A stretch of 19,541 nucleotides of DNA from Dehalococcoidia bacterium (GCA_028822675.1 JAPKDE010000024.1:1-19541), one strand, 5' to 3'. Positions 8,150 through 15,609 are shown, counted from the first letter of the stretch. Program-made: numbers and translations. Notes: generated from the letters alone by a model not told the origin.

Positions 8150-8812
8150 ATGGCAAAGAAAAAAGGCACCGCGTTGATGATGGTCGGCGCTGACATCTCC
8201 ACCGATAAAGAAGAGGAGTTCAACCGTTGGTACAACGAAGAACACCTCAAAGACCTGCTGGCGGTCCCGGGCATCTTGGATGGTGCCCGTTATGAGGCCA
8301 CCAAGAGCGGCCCCAAGCATATGGCTGTGTACGAACTGGAAAACGTTGATGTGATCAACACGGACGCGATGAAAGCCCTGAGGCCCTTCACTGAGCGGGG
8401 TCAGCGCATGGCACCGAGCATCATCGGCTCCAACTACATCAACATGGTCTTGGAGATGATCTATCCCGACTTGCTGACCGATGAAATTGCCAATAGCGGC
8501 ATGGCCCCAGCGCTGCAGATTGGCCGAATGGACGTTCCTGATGCAGACCAAGATGATTGGAACAAATGGTACAGTGGAGTTTACGTTCCCAACTACGAAA
8601 AATGCCCCGGAGTGATTCGTGGACGCCGTTGGAAGTGCGTACGCGGTGAGCCTCGATACGCGGTGGTTTACGAGTTTGAGAATGAGAATGTTTCGGAGAC
8701 TGAAGAGTGGCTGAAACAGCGGGAGATTCATCCCGATAACGTCCGGATGCGGGACATGATGACCCACGCAGATAAGTCACCCGGCATCTGGAAAAAGACC
8801 TTCCAATTGTAA
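8150..8812 (+). CDS. Two-domain EthD-like dimeric alpha/beta-barrel protein, copy 2
   Basis: A 220-aa paralogue of the preceding gene, also beginning MAKKKGT. Over the last 96 residues, 82 are identical to copy 1; the middle section after the first half-repeat is more divergent. The same internal duplication is present, with EEEFNRWYNEEHLKDLLAVPG in the first half and DDWNKWYSGVYVPNYEKCPG in the second. Many codons in the conserved parts differ synonymously between the copies, so the duplication is old and the protein sequence constrained. The ribosome binding site GAAGGA at 8132-8137 is 12 nt from the ATG, longer than for copy 1, and a perfect hairpin precedes it, suggesting weaker or separately controlled translation. 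The products may form a heteromer; this is inference. Function unknown. Confidence 0.85.
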   Translation: MAKKKGTALMMVGADISTDKEEEFNRWYNEEHLKDLLAVPGILDGARYEATKSGPKHMAVYELENVDVINTDAMKALRPFTERGQRMAPSIIGSNYINMVLEMIYPDLLTDEIANSGMAPALQIGRMDVPDADQDDWNKWYSGVYVPNYEKCPGVIRGRRWKCVRGEPRYAVVYEFENENVSETEEWLKQREIHPDNVRMRDMMTHADKSPGIWKKTFQL

Positions 8813-8843
8813 GCCATTGGAGTCGGGCCATTCACTTTTGTTG

Positions 8844-8882
8844 CAAGACGGAGCTACAAGACGGGTCTACAAGATTGAAGCA
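8844..8882. repeat. Three 13-bp direct repeats upstream of the CDF exporter
   Basis: Units start at 8844, 8857 and 8870. The first two (caagacggagcta and caagacgggtcta) differ at two positions; the third begins caaga and then diverges. The array ends 35 nt before the exporter ATG, so it could be an operator, or simply slippage. Confidence 0.5.
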
Positions 8883-8917
8883 TGGTCCGCGCCAAGTAGA
8901 ATCGGTAGCTGCCGCGA

Positions 8918-9898
8918 ATGCGCGACGTTAAACCCATGAACGCTAACCAAGACCATACCAGCCAGCCACCGGGGCACGACCACCAATTACCAGGGCATAG
9001 CCATGGCCACCGCTCCGCCAGCAAGCGTAGCCTCAGCATCTCGTTGGTGTTGATCACGGTCTACATGGTGGTAGAGGTTGTCGGCGGTTTGGTCTCTGGC
9101 AGCTTGGCCCTATTGGCTGACGCCGGACACATGCTCACCGACAGCGCGGCCATCGGTCTGGCCCTGCTTGCCATCTGGGTCTCCGGACGCCCCGCATCCA
9201 TCGAGCAGACCTTTGGTTTTCACCGCACTGAGATCCTGGCAGCCATGCTGAACGCCCTGAGCCTGTGGTTGATTGTCGCTCTGATCCTCTTCGAAGCTTC
9301 TCGGCGGTTCGACGATGCCAAGGATGTAGATGGCGGTTTGATGCTGGTCGTCGGCGCCGTGGGACTAATCGTTAACCTGGCGGCTGCCTGGGTGCTGCAC
9401 CGGTCCGCCGAGGAGAGCCTCAACGTGGAGGGCGCGTTCCTACACGTTATAGCCGACCTCCTGGGCTCGGTTGCGGTGGTGACGGCGGGTATTCTGGTGA
9501 TGGCCTTTGGCTGGAACATCGCCGACCCGATATTTGGCATCGTCATTGGCGTATTTATATTGGCCAGCTCTCTACGGTTGCTCTGGAAGGTCGTCCATGT
9601 TCTCATGGAGGGGACACCAGCGCACTTGGATCTGCACCTTCTCTGCCAGAGATTGGAAGAACTGGAAGGCGTCACGGGAGTCCATGACATTCACGCCTGG
9701 TCAATCACCACTGGCTACGACGCTTTAAGCGCCCACGTCACCGCCGATAATGTGGCAATGGGAAACCCAAACTTGGTGTTGCAGCGGCTGCGAGACATCG
9801 CCTCCAGTGAGTTTGGCATCGCCCACGTGACCATCCAGTTGGAAGATTCCATGGACGGGTGTGCTGAGGACCATCACATAGAGCATCCAGCCACCTAG
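8918..9898 (+). CDS. czcD: CDF-family cation efflux protein (ZnT/CzcD type)
   Basis: A 326-aa inner-membrane metal/proton antiporter expected to expel Zn2+ or Cd2+. A histidine-rich N-terminus (HDHQLPGHSHGH, residues 20-31) precedes six membrane segments. The transport site is seen as ADAGHMLTD (His71, Asp75) in TM2 and LHVIADLLGS (His176, Asp180) in TM5. This His-Asp pair combination is that of Zn/Cd transporters rather than the DxxxD of Mn/Fe members. The C-terminal cytoplasmic domain has VHDIHAWSITTG, the usual metal-sensing dimer domain. ATG 8918 and ATG 8936 are both possible starts and neither has a strong ribosome binding site. Three 13-bp direct repeats lie just upstream. The symbol is used in the generic family sense; the metal is inferred. 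Confidence 0.93.
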   Translation: MRDVKPMNANQDHTSQPPGHDHQLPGHSHGHRSASKRSLSISLVLITVYMVVEVVGGLVSGSLALLADAGHMLTDSAAIGLALLAIWVSGRPASIEQTFGFHRTEILAAMLNALSLWLIVALILFEASRRFDDAKDVDGGLMLVVGAVGLIVNLAAAWVLHRSAEESLNVEGAFLHVIADLLGSVAVVTAGILVMAFGWNIADPIFGIVIGVFILASSLRLLWKVVHVLMEGTPAHLDLHLLCQRLEELEGVTGVHDIHAWSITTGYDALSAHVTADNVAMGNPNLVLQRLRDIASSEFGIAHVTIQLEDSMDGCAEDHHIEHPAT

Positions 9899-9955
9899 GG
9901 GTCGGGTTAATCGGCTGTCAGTCATAGGCATGATGAATCTTGATTCGCTTTTTGT

Positions 9956-9965
9956 CCGTATACGG
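9956..9965. promoter_or_regulatory. Perfect 10-bp palindrome upstream of the YtkA/CtaG pair
   Basis: ccgtatacgg is an exact inverted repeat centred about 27 nt before ATG 9987. Its position fits a regulator site for the membrane-protein/CtaG pair, but no regulator gene is nearby and a 10-bp palindrome can arise by chance. Confidence 0.25.
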
Positions 9966-9986
9966 CATGGGTGTTACTTAATATAA

Positions 9987-10628
9987 ATGGGAATGATCCG
10001 CATCAAACATAAAATAGTAGTTTTTGGCGCGCTGTTTACGGCGTTGCTTTTGTTCGCCTCGCTAAACCCCTCGGCCGCTGTCATTGCTCAAGAAGATGAA
10101 CGATTGGACGAAAACCGGGGTGTGAGCGTAATCGCCGGTCCCCATAACGTGAGGGTGGTGATAATCAACTCCAACCTGTCGGCTGGCTTTCTTCAGATGG
10201 CCTTGTTCATTACCGACGCCAGCAACGGAGATACGGTGTCAGACGCCCAGGTGATACTCAAGGCCAACAACGATGACCAGGATTATGAAGGTTGGGGCAC
10301 AGCCCACAATTCACCGGCCGACCCCAGGCGGTACGACGCACGGATGAATCTGGGCTCAACGGGCGACTGGGTAATCAATGTTGATGTGTCCAGTTCCCTG
10401 GGTCAGGGAGGGGCGGAAGCCCTGAACATTCAAGTGCCAGCACTCAAGCGCTACACCAGCGGAAGCCTGGTGTTCTTCGCCATTTTTGGCGTAATGATGC
10501 TTGGGATTGCCTACCTTTTCTGGAGCGTAAAGCGGGAGAATCGCCGTCGCGCTGCCGTCTTGCTTGCCGATGCTTCGGTTAATTCCGATGCTGTTTTAGA
10601 TGGAGCAGAAGGCAGGCAGAAGTCTTGA
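9987..10628 (+). CDS. Membrane-anchored YtkA/FixH-like protein
   Basis: A 213-aa exported protein. Residues 1-34 form a signal peptide or signal anchor (VVFGALFTALLLFASL). Residues about 45-150 look like an Ig-like beta sandwich with the strand pattern seen in YtkA/FixH-type domains (LQMALFITDASNGDTVSDAQ ... GDWVINVDV). A C-terminal membrane helix at about 156-175 (LVFFAIFGVMMLGIAYLFW) is followed by a basic tail. No HxxM-type copper cluster stands out. ATG 9987 and ATG 9993 are both possible starts. The next gene encodes a CtaG-type assembly factor and starts about 10 nt after this stop, so the pair probably acts together in cytochrome oxidase copper-centre assembly or copper handling outside the membrane. 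Domain assignment is tentative; topology is clear. Confidence 0.72.
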   Translation: MGMIRIKHKIVVFGALFTALLLFASLNPSAAVIAQEDERLDENRGVSVIAGPHNVRVVIINSNLSAGFLQMALFITDASNGDTVSDAQVILKANNDDQDYEGWGTAHNSPADPRRYDARMNLGSTGDWVINVDVSSSLGQGGAEALNIQVPALKRYTSGSLVFFAIFGVMMLGIAYLFWSVKRENRRRAAVLLADASVNSDAVLDGAEGRQKS

Positions 10629-10638
10629 TTATCTGCGC

Positions 10639-11595
10639 ATGAAATTAGCCAGGAAAATATTACTGATTCTGCCAGTGTTGGCAGCGCTACAACTGCTTTG
10701 GGTTGTGCCTTCCGCGCATGCGCACGCCGGCATAGAAGCTGGCCAGAACCCCTTCACAGCCTGGAACTGGAACCCACTGTCCACGCTGCTGATACTGATG
10801 GTCGCCTACGTGTACCTGAACGGTCTCAGCAATTGGAACCGTCCAACCCACCCCATCAGCCGCTGGCAGAAGGCTTCCTTCTTCACGGGGCTATTCCTGA
10901 TTTTCATTGCCCTGCAGTCGCCGTTGGACAATCTGTCGGAGCATATGCTGACATTCCACCAACTGCAGCATTTCTTGCTGCGGATGTTGGCACCGTTGCT
11001 GATCCTGCTCGGCGCGCCATTGACTCCATTGCTCCGGGGATTGCCGCCTTGGGCGTTAAAAGGCATCGTCCGCCCCACGGTGCGACATCCGTTAGCGCGT
11101 GCGGCCTACGACAAATTGACCAACCCGGTCATCAGCGTATCCATCTTCATGGGTGTGCTGTACCTCTGGCAGGTACCCGGCGGGTTCAACCTGGCGCTGC
11201 GCAACGAATTCATCCACGCCCTCATGCACATAACCATGATGTCGTCCGGGTTCATATTCTACTGGGCGGTCATCGATCCCAAGCCCCACCGCTCCCGGGT
11301 GCACTACGGCGTAAGGGTGCTTTACCTTGGTCTAATCGTTTTGCCCAACACCTTGTTGGGGGCGGTGATCGCCTTCTCCAAGACCGTAATTTATTCGGAA
11401 TACGAAAACGTCTATCGGCCCTTTGATATGTCCGTCCTGACCGACCAACAGATCGGCGGGTTGGTGCTCTGGGTGCCAGGCGACATGATGAGCATATTGG
11501 CGGCCGGGATTGTCATGATTATGTGGTACGAGAAAGAAGAAAGAGAAAACCCATCTCACCCTCCAATACCCCCGACTCCAGCCACCGACGAATAG
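10639..11595 (+). CDS. ctaG: CtaG-family cytochrome c oxidase assembly factor
   Basis: A 318-aa polytopic membrane protein of the Bacillus-type CtaG (caa3 oxidase assembly) family, linked to delivery of copper to cytochrome c oxidase. The N-terminus is a signal-peptide-like helix ending PSAHAHAG. The core has about seven hydrophobic helices. The family hallmark is SPLDNLSEHMLTFHQLQHFL followed by LRMLAPLLILLGAP, with His102, His107 and His111 as likely metal ligands. I prefer ATG 10639, which gives a clean signal sequence and sits 10 nt after the previous stop; ATG 10600 would overlap that gene and add an unlikely polar leader. No cytochrome oxidase subunit genes are in the window, so the pair is detached from its target operon or that operon lies elsewhere. 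Confidence 0.88.
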   Translation: MKLARKILLILPVLAALQLLWVVPSAHAHAGIEAGQNPFTAWNWNPLSTLLILMVAYVYLNGLSNWNRPTHPISRWQKASFFTGLFLIFIALQSPLDNLSEHMLTFHQLQHFLLRMLAPLLILLGAPLTPLLRGLPPWALKGIVRPTVRHPLARAAYDKLTNPVISVSIFMGVLYLWQVPGGFNLALRNEFIHALMHITMMSSGFIFYWAVIDPKPHRSRVHYGVRVLYLGLIVLPNTLLGAVIAFSKTVIYSEYENVYRPFDMSVLTDQQIGGLVLWVPGDMMSILAAGIVMIMWYEKEERENPSHPPIPPTPATDE

Positions 11596-11626
11596 TTAAT
11601 CCACCTCTGGGCGCAGTAAAATAGTC

Positions 11627-11688
11627 CCTTCTCCCTCGCAAGGGAGAAGGTTAGGTCCGACGAAGTCGAGACTCTCGACCTAGTCGGA
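11627..11688. repeat. Composite double-hairpin element (REP-like)
   Basis: The first hairpin is a perfect 10-bp stem, 11627-11636 with 11641-11650, loop cgca. The second, 11656-11688, has a 6-bp outer stem (tccgac/gtcgga), a symmetric 3-nt internal loop and a 6-bp inner stem (gtcgag/ctcgac) with loop act. It lies 31 bp after the ctaG stop and ends in agatgaggg. The ccttctccct/agggagaagg stem plus ttagg and gatgaggg resembles dispersed REP-type elements of many bacterial genomes; it could also terminate ctaG transcription. Confidence 0.6.
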
Positions 11689-11819
11689 GATGAGGGCCAA
11701 CCCATTCACAACCAACCCCGATTATCCAAGACCACCCATGCTGCGGCCACCTAGCCCTTGACCGCCCCACCCACCGTCCCTAGGATGTACCTGAGCCCAC
11801 TCCAAGGCGGAGGCGCAAC

Positions 11820-12920
11820 GTGACCAACGGCAACGGCGAGACTCTATTTAGCTGGTTCATACCCATCGACGGCGACGGCGCACGGGCCGGGACCGCTAGG
11901 GCAGAACGACCACCGACATTTGATTACCTCAAGCAGGTTGTGCAGACGGCCGAAAACCTGGGCTATTACTCCTTGCTGATCCCGACCAGGTTTGCCAATG
12001 GTCTCTTCGCTGAAGACGCACCACTGGCGGAGACCTGGACCACGGCCACGGCTCTGGCAGCAGTGAGTAAACGCATTCGATTTCTCATCGCCGTTAGACC
12101 GGGCTTTATTGCTCTGGGATTGTTCGCCCAGATGGCCGCTGCCCTGCACCAGATATCCAATGGTCGAATCGATATCAACATCGTGCCCGGTGGTATTGGA
12201 AACGACTTTGAACGGGTCGGAGAGTACACCGACCAGAGCACCCGCTACGAACGTGCCGAGGAGTTTATCGCCGCCTGCCGCAAGCTGTGGACCCAACCCG
12301 GCCCAGTGGAGTTCAAGGGCGATTTCTACAACCTACGGGACGCCTACTGTTCCCCCATTCCCGAAGGAACACCTCCCCAGTTTTACCTGGGTGGCGCATC
12401 GCCCAGGGCCAATGCCCTCTCAGGACGCCAAGCCGACGTCCATCTGAACTGGATCGAGCCGCTGGAAGACTCGCGCGGTCGCTTCGACGCCGTGCGGGAA
12501 GAGTTCAAGAAGTCGGGTCGCACTCCCAGCTTGGGCATACGCACCCACTTGGTAGTGCGAGACAAAGAGGAAGATGCCTGGAAAGCCGCCAACGAGTTGA
12601 TTGACTACGCTGACCCGGCGGTTAAAGCGCAGCGCAAAGCAGCCGTCACCGGCACAACCATGGTCGGAGCCGCCGCCCAAGTTCAGGAAGCGCCCAACCA
12701 CATAGTGGCCCCCAACCTGTGGAACGGTCTTTCTGAGGTGCGAGTCAACTGCGGCACCGCCATCGTCGGCACCCCCGAGCAGGTAACCGACATACTCCTG
12801 ACCTACTCCAAACTAGGAGTAGACCAGTTCATCCTCTCCGGCTTCCCTCACGTAGAAGAATGCCAACGAGTAGCCGAAGATGTTATACCGCTGCTAAAGC
12901 AGAAGATAGCGGAGGCGTAG
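11820..12920 (+). CDS. LLM-class flavin-dependent monooxygenase (SsuD-like)
   Basis: A 366-aa TIM-barrel FMNH2-dependent monooxygenase of the alkanesulfonate monooxygenase group within the bacterial luciferase-like family. Family blocks seen are TAENLGYYSLLIP near residue 45, AETWTTATALAAVSKRIRFLIAVRPGF near 70-96, AAALHQISNGRIDINIVPGG near 106-125 and STRYERAEEFIAACRKLW near 140-157. These match the SsuD layout (RSGF, LSNGRLLINIVTGG, RYEATAEF) with substitutions, so the substrate may be a sulfonate or another organosulfur or heteroatom compound. The start is GTG 11820, with GGAGG at 11809-11813 6 nt upstream. No flavin reductase or sulfonate transporter is adjacent, so the partner reductase must be encoded elsewhere. 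Many such paralogues are known in SAR202 genomes. Confidence 0.92.
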   Translation: MTNGNGETLFSWFIPIDGDGARAGTARAERPPTFDYLKQVVQTAENLGYYSLLIPTRFANGLFAEDAPLAETWTTATALAAVSKRIRFLIAVRPGFIALGLFAQMAAALHQISNGRIDINIVPGGIGNDFERVGEYTDQSTRYERAEEFIAACRKLWTQPGPVEFKGDFYNLRDAYCSPIPEGTPPQFYLGGASPRANALSGRQADVHLNWIEPLEDSRGRFDAVREEFKKSGRTPSLGIRTHLVVRDKEEDAWKAANELIDYADPAVKAQRKAAVTGTTMVGAAAQVQEAPNHIVAPNLWNGLSEVRVNCGTAIVGTPEQVTDILLTYSKLGVDQFILSGFPHVEECQRVAEDVIPLLKQKIAEA

Positions 12921-12926
12921 GCGTAG
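12915..12926. repeat. Hexamer duplication across the stop codon (gcgtag x2)
   Basis: gcgtag occurs twice in a row. The first copy contains the TAG of the monooxygenase and the second supplies an in-frame backup TAG. Confidence 0.4.
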
Positions 12927-13021
12927 ATTCCTCAGCCTTATTAAAGGCAAATAATACTGCTGTTTTGGTTATTCTAAAATAGTAAAAATATTGATTTGCT
13001 ATGCTTATGGCTAAGGGTTGA

Positions 13022-13844
13022 GTGAAATTTTGTTACGTTGATGAAAGCGGAACTGGAAGCGAGCCAATTGCGACGATGGTTTGAATTCTCGTTGATTACC
13101 GGCGGATGCATCTCACCAAATCTGAGTGGGTCGGATTACTTCAATCGCTAAGTGACTTCACTGGACAGCAGATTGCTGAATTGCATACGGCTGATTTTTA
13201 CAGCGGGAATGGAGTCTGGAGAGGAATGGACAGGCCACAGCGGTCCCGGATAATTTCGTTGATATTCGAGTGGATTTCTGAAAGAAAACACCAAATTGTC
13301 TATACGTCCATCAATAAAGAGTTGTGCTTTAAAAGCCGAGCTTCAGATGAAATGCCAAAAGAAATCAACACCATTTGGAAATACCTAGGCTTCCATCTGG
13401 TCTTGGCGATTCAGCGTTACTCTCAACCGGAGAAAGGAAATAAAGGTCACACTGTCTTAACATTCGATAATGAAGAGCGAGAAGAGAAACGATTCATTCA
13501 ATTGATTAAAACACCTCCCGAATGGAGTGATGAATACTACGCAAAGGAAAAAACCGAAGTCAGCTTGACCAAATTGTGGATGTTCCACATTTTGGAGATT
13601 CAAAAGATTTTCCATTGATCCAAGTGGCTGATTTTCTTGCTTTTTTCTTCGTCGCTACGCTGAAATAGAAGAAGGTTTAGTTCCAGTAAGATACAAAAAA
13701 GAACAAGAAATGGTAGGAGAATGGCTGGACCAACTCAGCCAGCGGTCGATAGGTTCTTCCTATATCTTTCCGAAACAAAGGCGTACACCAGCACAGGATC
13801 TTTTTATAGCCACGCCCCTGCCTGTATCAGAGGTCTTTAGTTGA
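13022..13844 (+). pseudogene. Broken DUF3800 gene (nonsense codon plus two apparent 1-base deletions)
   Basis: Three reading frames join into one DUF3800 protein of about 274 aa (a family with a predicted RNase-H-like fold, function unproven). GTG 13022, with AAGGG shortly upstream, opens KFCYVDESGTGSEPIATMV, the family's N-terminal YxDESG block. TGA at 13082-13084 interrupts where GGA (Gly) would fit, and the same frame continues ILVDYRRMHLTK to TGA 13616. Near 13571-13578 the homology moves to the next frame (DVPHFGDSKDFPL then IQVADFLAF, the conserved C-terminal block), as if an A was lost from the AAA run. Near 13641-13646 it moves again to RRYAEIEEGLVPVRYK and ends at TGA 13842, as if a T was lost. 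TGA ends other genes here, so recoding is unlikely. Decay or sequencing error remain possible. Confidence 0.75.
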
Positions 13845-13946
13845 TCATGTGGGTTCCGATACTCGAAATCAAAAAGAGTTTTGTGGCCCACTAAGAGCGC
13901 CATGCATCGGAAAACCGTTAAATTTTACGGAAATCGGAGGTAGTTT

Positions 13947-14131
13947 TTGAATTAAATATTGTCGTACCTATCGGCGTAGCAGGGGTACCGTTTTTAATAA
14001 GCGCTTGGTTTTTCAACGATGGCCAGGTTGGCTTTGGTTTGTTGTTCTTATTGATAGCGGCCGGATTGGGAATAATTATCGCAAAATTTAATTCATCGCC
14101 TAATGTCGGATTGAACGAAACCCGAGGCTAG
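13947..14131 (+). pseudogene. Small two-helix membrane protein ORF lacking a proper start
   Basis: From 13949 the frame reads ELNIVVPIGVAGVPFLISAW and then continues through a second hydrophobic stretch (GLLFLLIAAGLGIIIAKF) to TAG at 14129-14131, giving about 60 aa with two membrane segments. A strong GGAGG lies at 13936-13940, but no ATG, GTG or TTG is in frame near it; the only nearby TTG (13947) reads AAT TAA. One extra G after the T-run would give TTG-GAA at ideal spacing, so a 1-base deletion is suspected. It lies in the same AT-richer patch as the broken DUF3800 gene. It could also be a gene with a rare start codon. No family recognised. Confidence 0.35.
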
Positions 14132-14179
14132 TGAGATTCCAGAGAGTATTGATTTACAGGCAACCACCCTCTCTCCCCG

Positions 14180-15595
14180 TTAACTAACCCCCGGCCTATC
14201 CCCCGCCCACGGGTTGGCTGCTTCGAACGCGGCGCAGGCTTGTAGGACTTTGGCCTCTGACCCCTTGGGGCCGATAATGTGTAGGCCTATTGGCATGCCG
14301 TCTGACGAGTAGCCGCAGGGGATGCTGGCGGCGGTCTGGCCGCTGATGTTTATGGGATAGGTGAATGGCAGGAAGCCCCAGAACGGGTCCACGGTCTGGC
14401 CGCCTATGACACTGGGTCGCTGGTCGATCGGGAAGGCTGGCACGGCCATTGTCGGCGTCAGCAGCAAGTCAAAGTTGTCGAAGAACTCCTCCATGCGTCG
14501 TCCCAGGCGGTCAACCTCATAGATGGCGCGCGACATGTCTGCCCCGGTGGTCTGCTGGCCGTGCTCAATGGACATCAGCCCAATGTCGGACAAGTCGTTT
14601 CGGTGTTCCTCCAGCAGGTGGCCGTAAGACGTATAGGCCGCTGTGGAGAAGATGTTCCAGAAAGTCTCAAACGGGTCTTCCAACTTCAGCTTGGCATCAT
14701 CCATGTTGGCACCTAACCCGATGAACTTCATGGCGGCCTGCTTGGTGATATCCACCACCTCTGGGTCAACCGCCGCGTAGCCTAGGTCGCTGCTCCAGGC
14801 CAAACGCATGCCACTTACCCCGGAGCTTAGATTAGCGCTGAAGTCCGGAGCCGTCTCACGAATGGATGTAATATCACGAGTGTCTGGCCCGGCGATCACC
14901 TGCAACAGCAGGGCCGAGTCGGCCACCGTCCGTGTGATCGGCCCCGACTGGGAGAAATGGTTGGCTGAGGACCTGCCGTAGCCGCCAAATCGGGGCACCC
15001 GGCCCTGAGTGGGTTTAATGCCGAACAACCCGGTGAAACTGGCTGGTATGCGCACAGAGCCGCCGCCGTCGGTGCCCATCGACAGCGTGCACAATCCCGC
15101 AGCCAACGCAGCGGCTGCTCCCCCGCTGGAACCGCCCGGAGTTCTGTCAGTGTTCCAGGGGTTGCGGCAGGGCTCGCCCAGCTTGTTCTCGGTGGTGCCA
15201 GACTGTCCAAACTCCGGGGTGTTGGTCTTGCCCAGGATGATTGCCCCGGCCGCTTTTATGCGTTCCACGACAATGGAATCCATGTCCGGAACCCGGTCCT
15301 TGAAGATGGCTGAGCCCATGGTGGTGACCACGCCCTTGGTTGTCTCTAGGTCCTTGATGGAGATGGGCACACCGTGCAGTGGCCCCAACTTGGTCCCCTG
15401 CTGTACGGCGGCATCGGCGGCGCGGGCGTCGGCCAAGGCTTGGTCTCGGCAGAGGGTTAAGTACGAATGCAACTGGGAGTCCAGCTGGTCAATGCGCTGG
15501 AAGAAATTCTCGGTGGCCTCCAGCGATGAGACCTTTTTGTTGCGGATGTTTTGGGCCAGTTCCACAGCCGACATGAAAGCTAGTTCAGCGCTCAT
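14180..15595 (-). CDS. Amidase-signature family hydrolase
   Basis: A 471-aa amidase of the AS family (AmiE-like, GatA/FAAH relatives), hydrolysing a carboxamide to acid and ammonia. The Ser-cisSer-Lys triad is complete: Lys81 in GVPISIKD, cis-Ser156 in the PGGSSGGAAAALAAG segment and nucleophile Ser180 in GTDGGGSVRIPA. The spacings of 75 and 24 residues equal those of FAAH. The start is ATG 15595 (MSAELAFMSA); GGAGG on the minus strand 6 nt upstream supports it over the longer frame to 15643. No gatB/gatC neighbours or GatA-specific context are present, so a catabolic amidase is more likely than a tRNA amidotransferase subunit. It is divergent from the AcoX-like gene and overlaps none of its neighbours. 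Confidence 0.94.
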   Translation of the reverse strand: MSAELAFMSAVELAQNIRNKKVSSLEATENFFQRIDQLDSQLHSYLTLCRDQALADARAADAAVQQGTKLGPLHGVPISIKDLETTKGVVTTMGSAIFKDRVPDMDSIVVERIKAAGAIILGKTNTPEFGQSGTTENKLGEPCRNPWNTDRTPGGSSGGAAAALAAGLCTLSMGTDGGGSVRIPASFTGLFGIKPTQGRVPRFGGYGRSSANHFSQSGPITRTVADSALLLQVIAGPDTRDITSIRETAPDFSANLSSGVSGMRLAWSSDLGYAAVDPEVVDITKQAAMKFIGLGANMDDAKLKLEDPFETFWNIFSTAAYTSYGHLLEEHRNDLSDIGLMSIEHGQQTTGADMSRAIYEVDRLGRRMEEFFDNFDLLLTPTMAVPAFPIDQRPSVIGGQTVDPFWGFLPFTYPINISGQTAASIPCGYSSDGMPIGLHIIGPKGSEAKVLQACAAFEAANPWAGDRPGVS

Positions 15596-15609
15596 TCCAG
15601 TCCTCCCGG

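Noticed and set aside
7509..8767. Long minus-strand ORFs opposite the two paralogues
   Set aside because: They mirror the plus-strand genes, which have ribosome binding sites, conserved motifs and synonymous divergence; the opposite frames are shadows.
10698..11426. Plus-strand ORF of 242 aa overlapping ctaG in another frame
   Set aside because: It has low-complexity Arg/Pro/Ala composition and no ribosome binding site, and it lies fully inside the well-supported ctaG gene.
12935..12948. Terminator after the flavin monooxygenase (gcctt/aaggc)
   Set aside because: The stem is only 5 bp and no T-tract follows, so it is indistinguishable from chance in AT-rich DNA.
13022..13844. TGA read as an amino acid (alternative genetic code) in the DUF3800 gene
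   Set aside because: TGA serves as the normal stop of the YtkA-like gene (10626-10628) and the TSUP gene (17506-17508), and the DUF3800 gene also has frame breaks.
14180..15595. Amidase as GatA of the Glu-tRNA(Gln) amidotransferase
   Set aside because: The triad is shared by the whole family, no gatB or gatC is adjacent, and the sequence between triad blocks is not specifically GatA-like; a general amidase call is safer.
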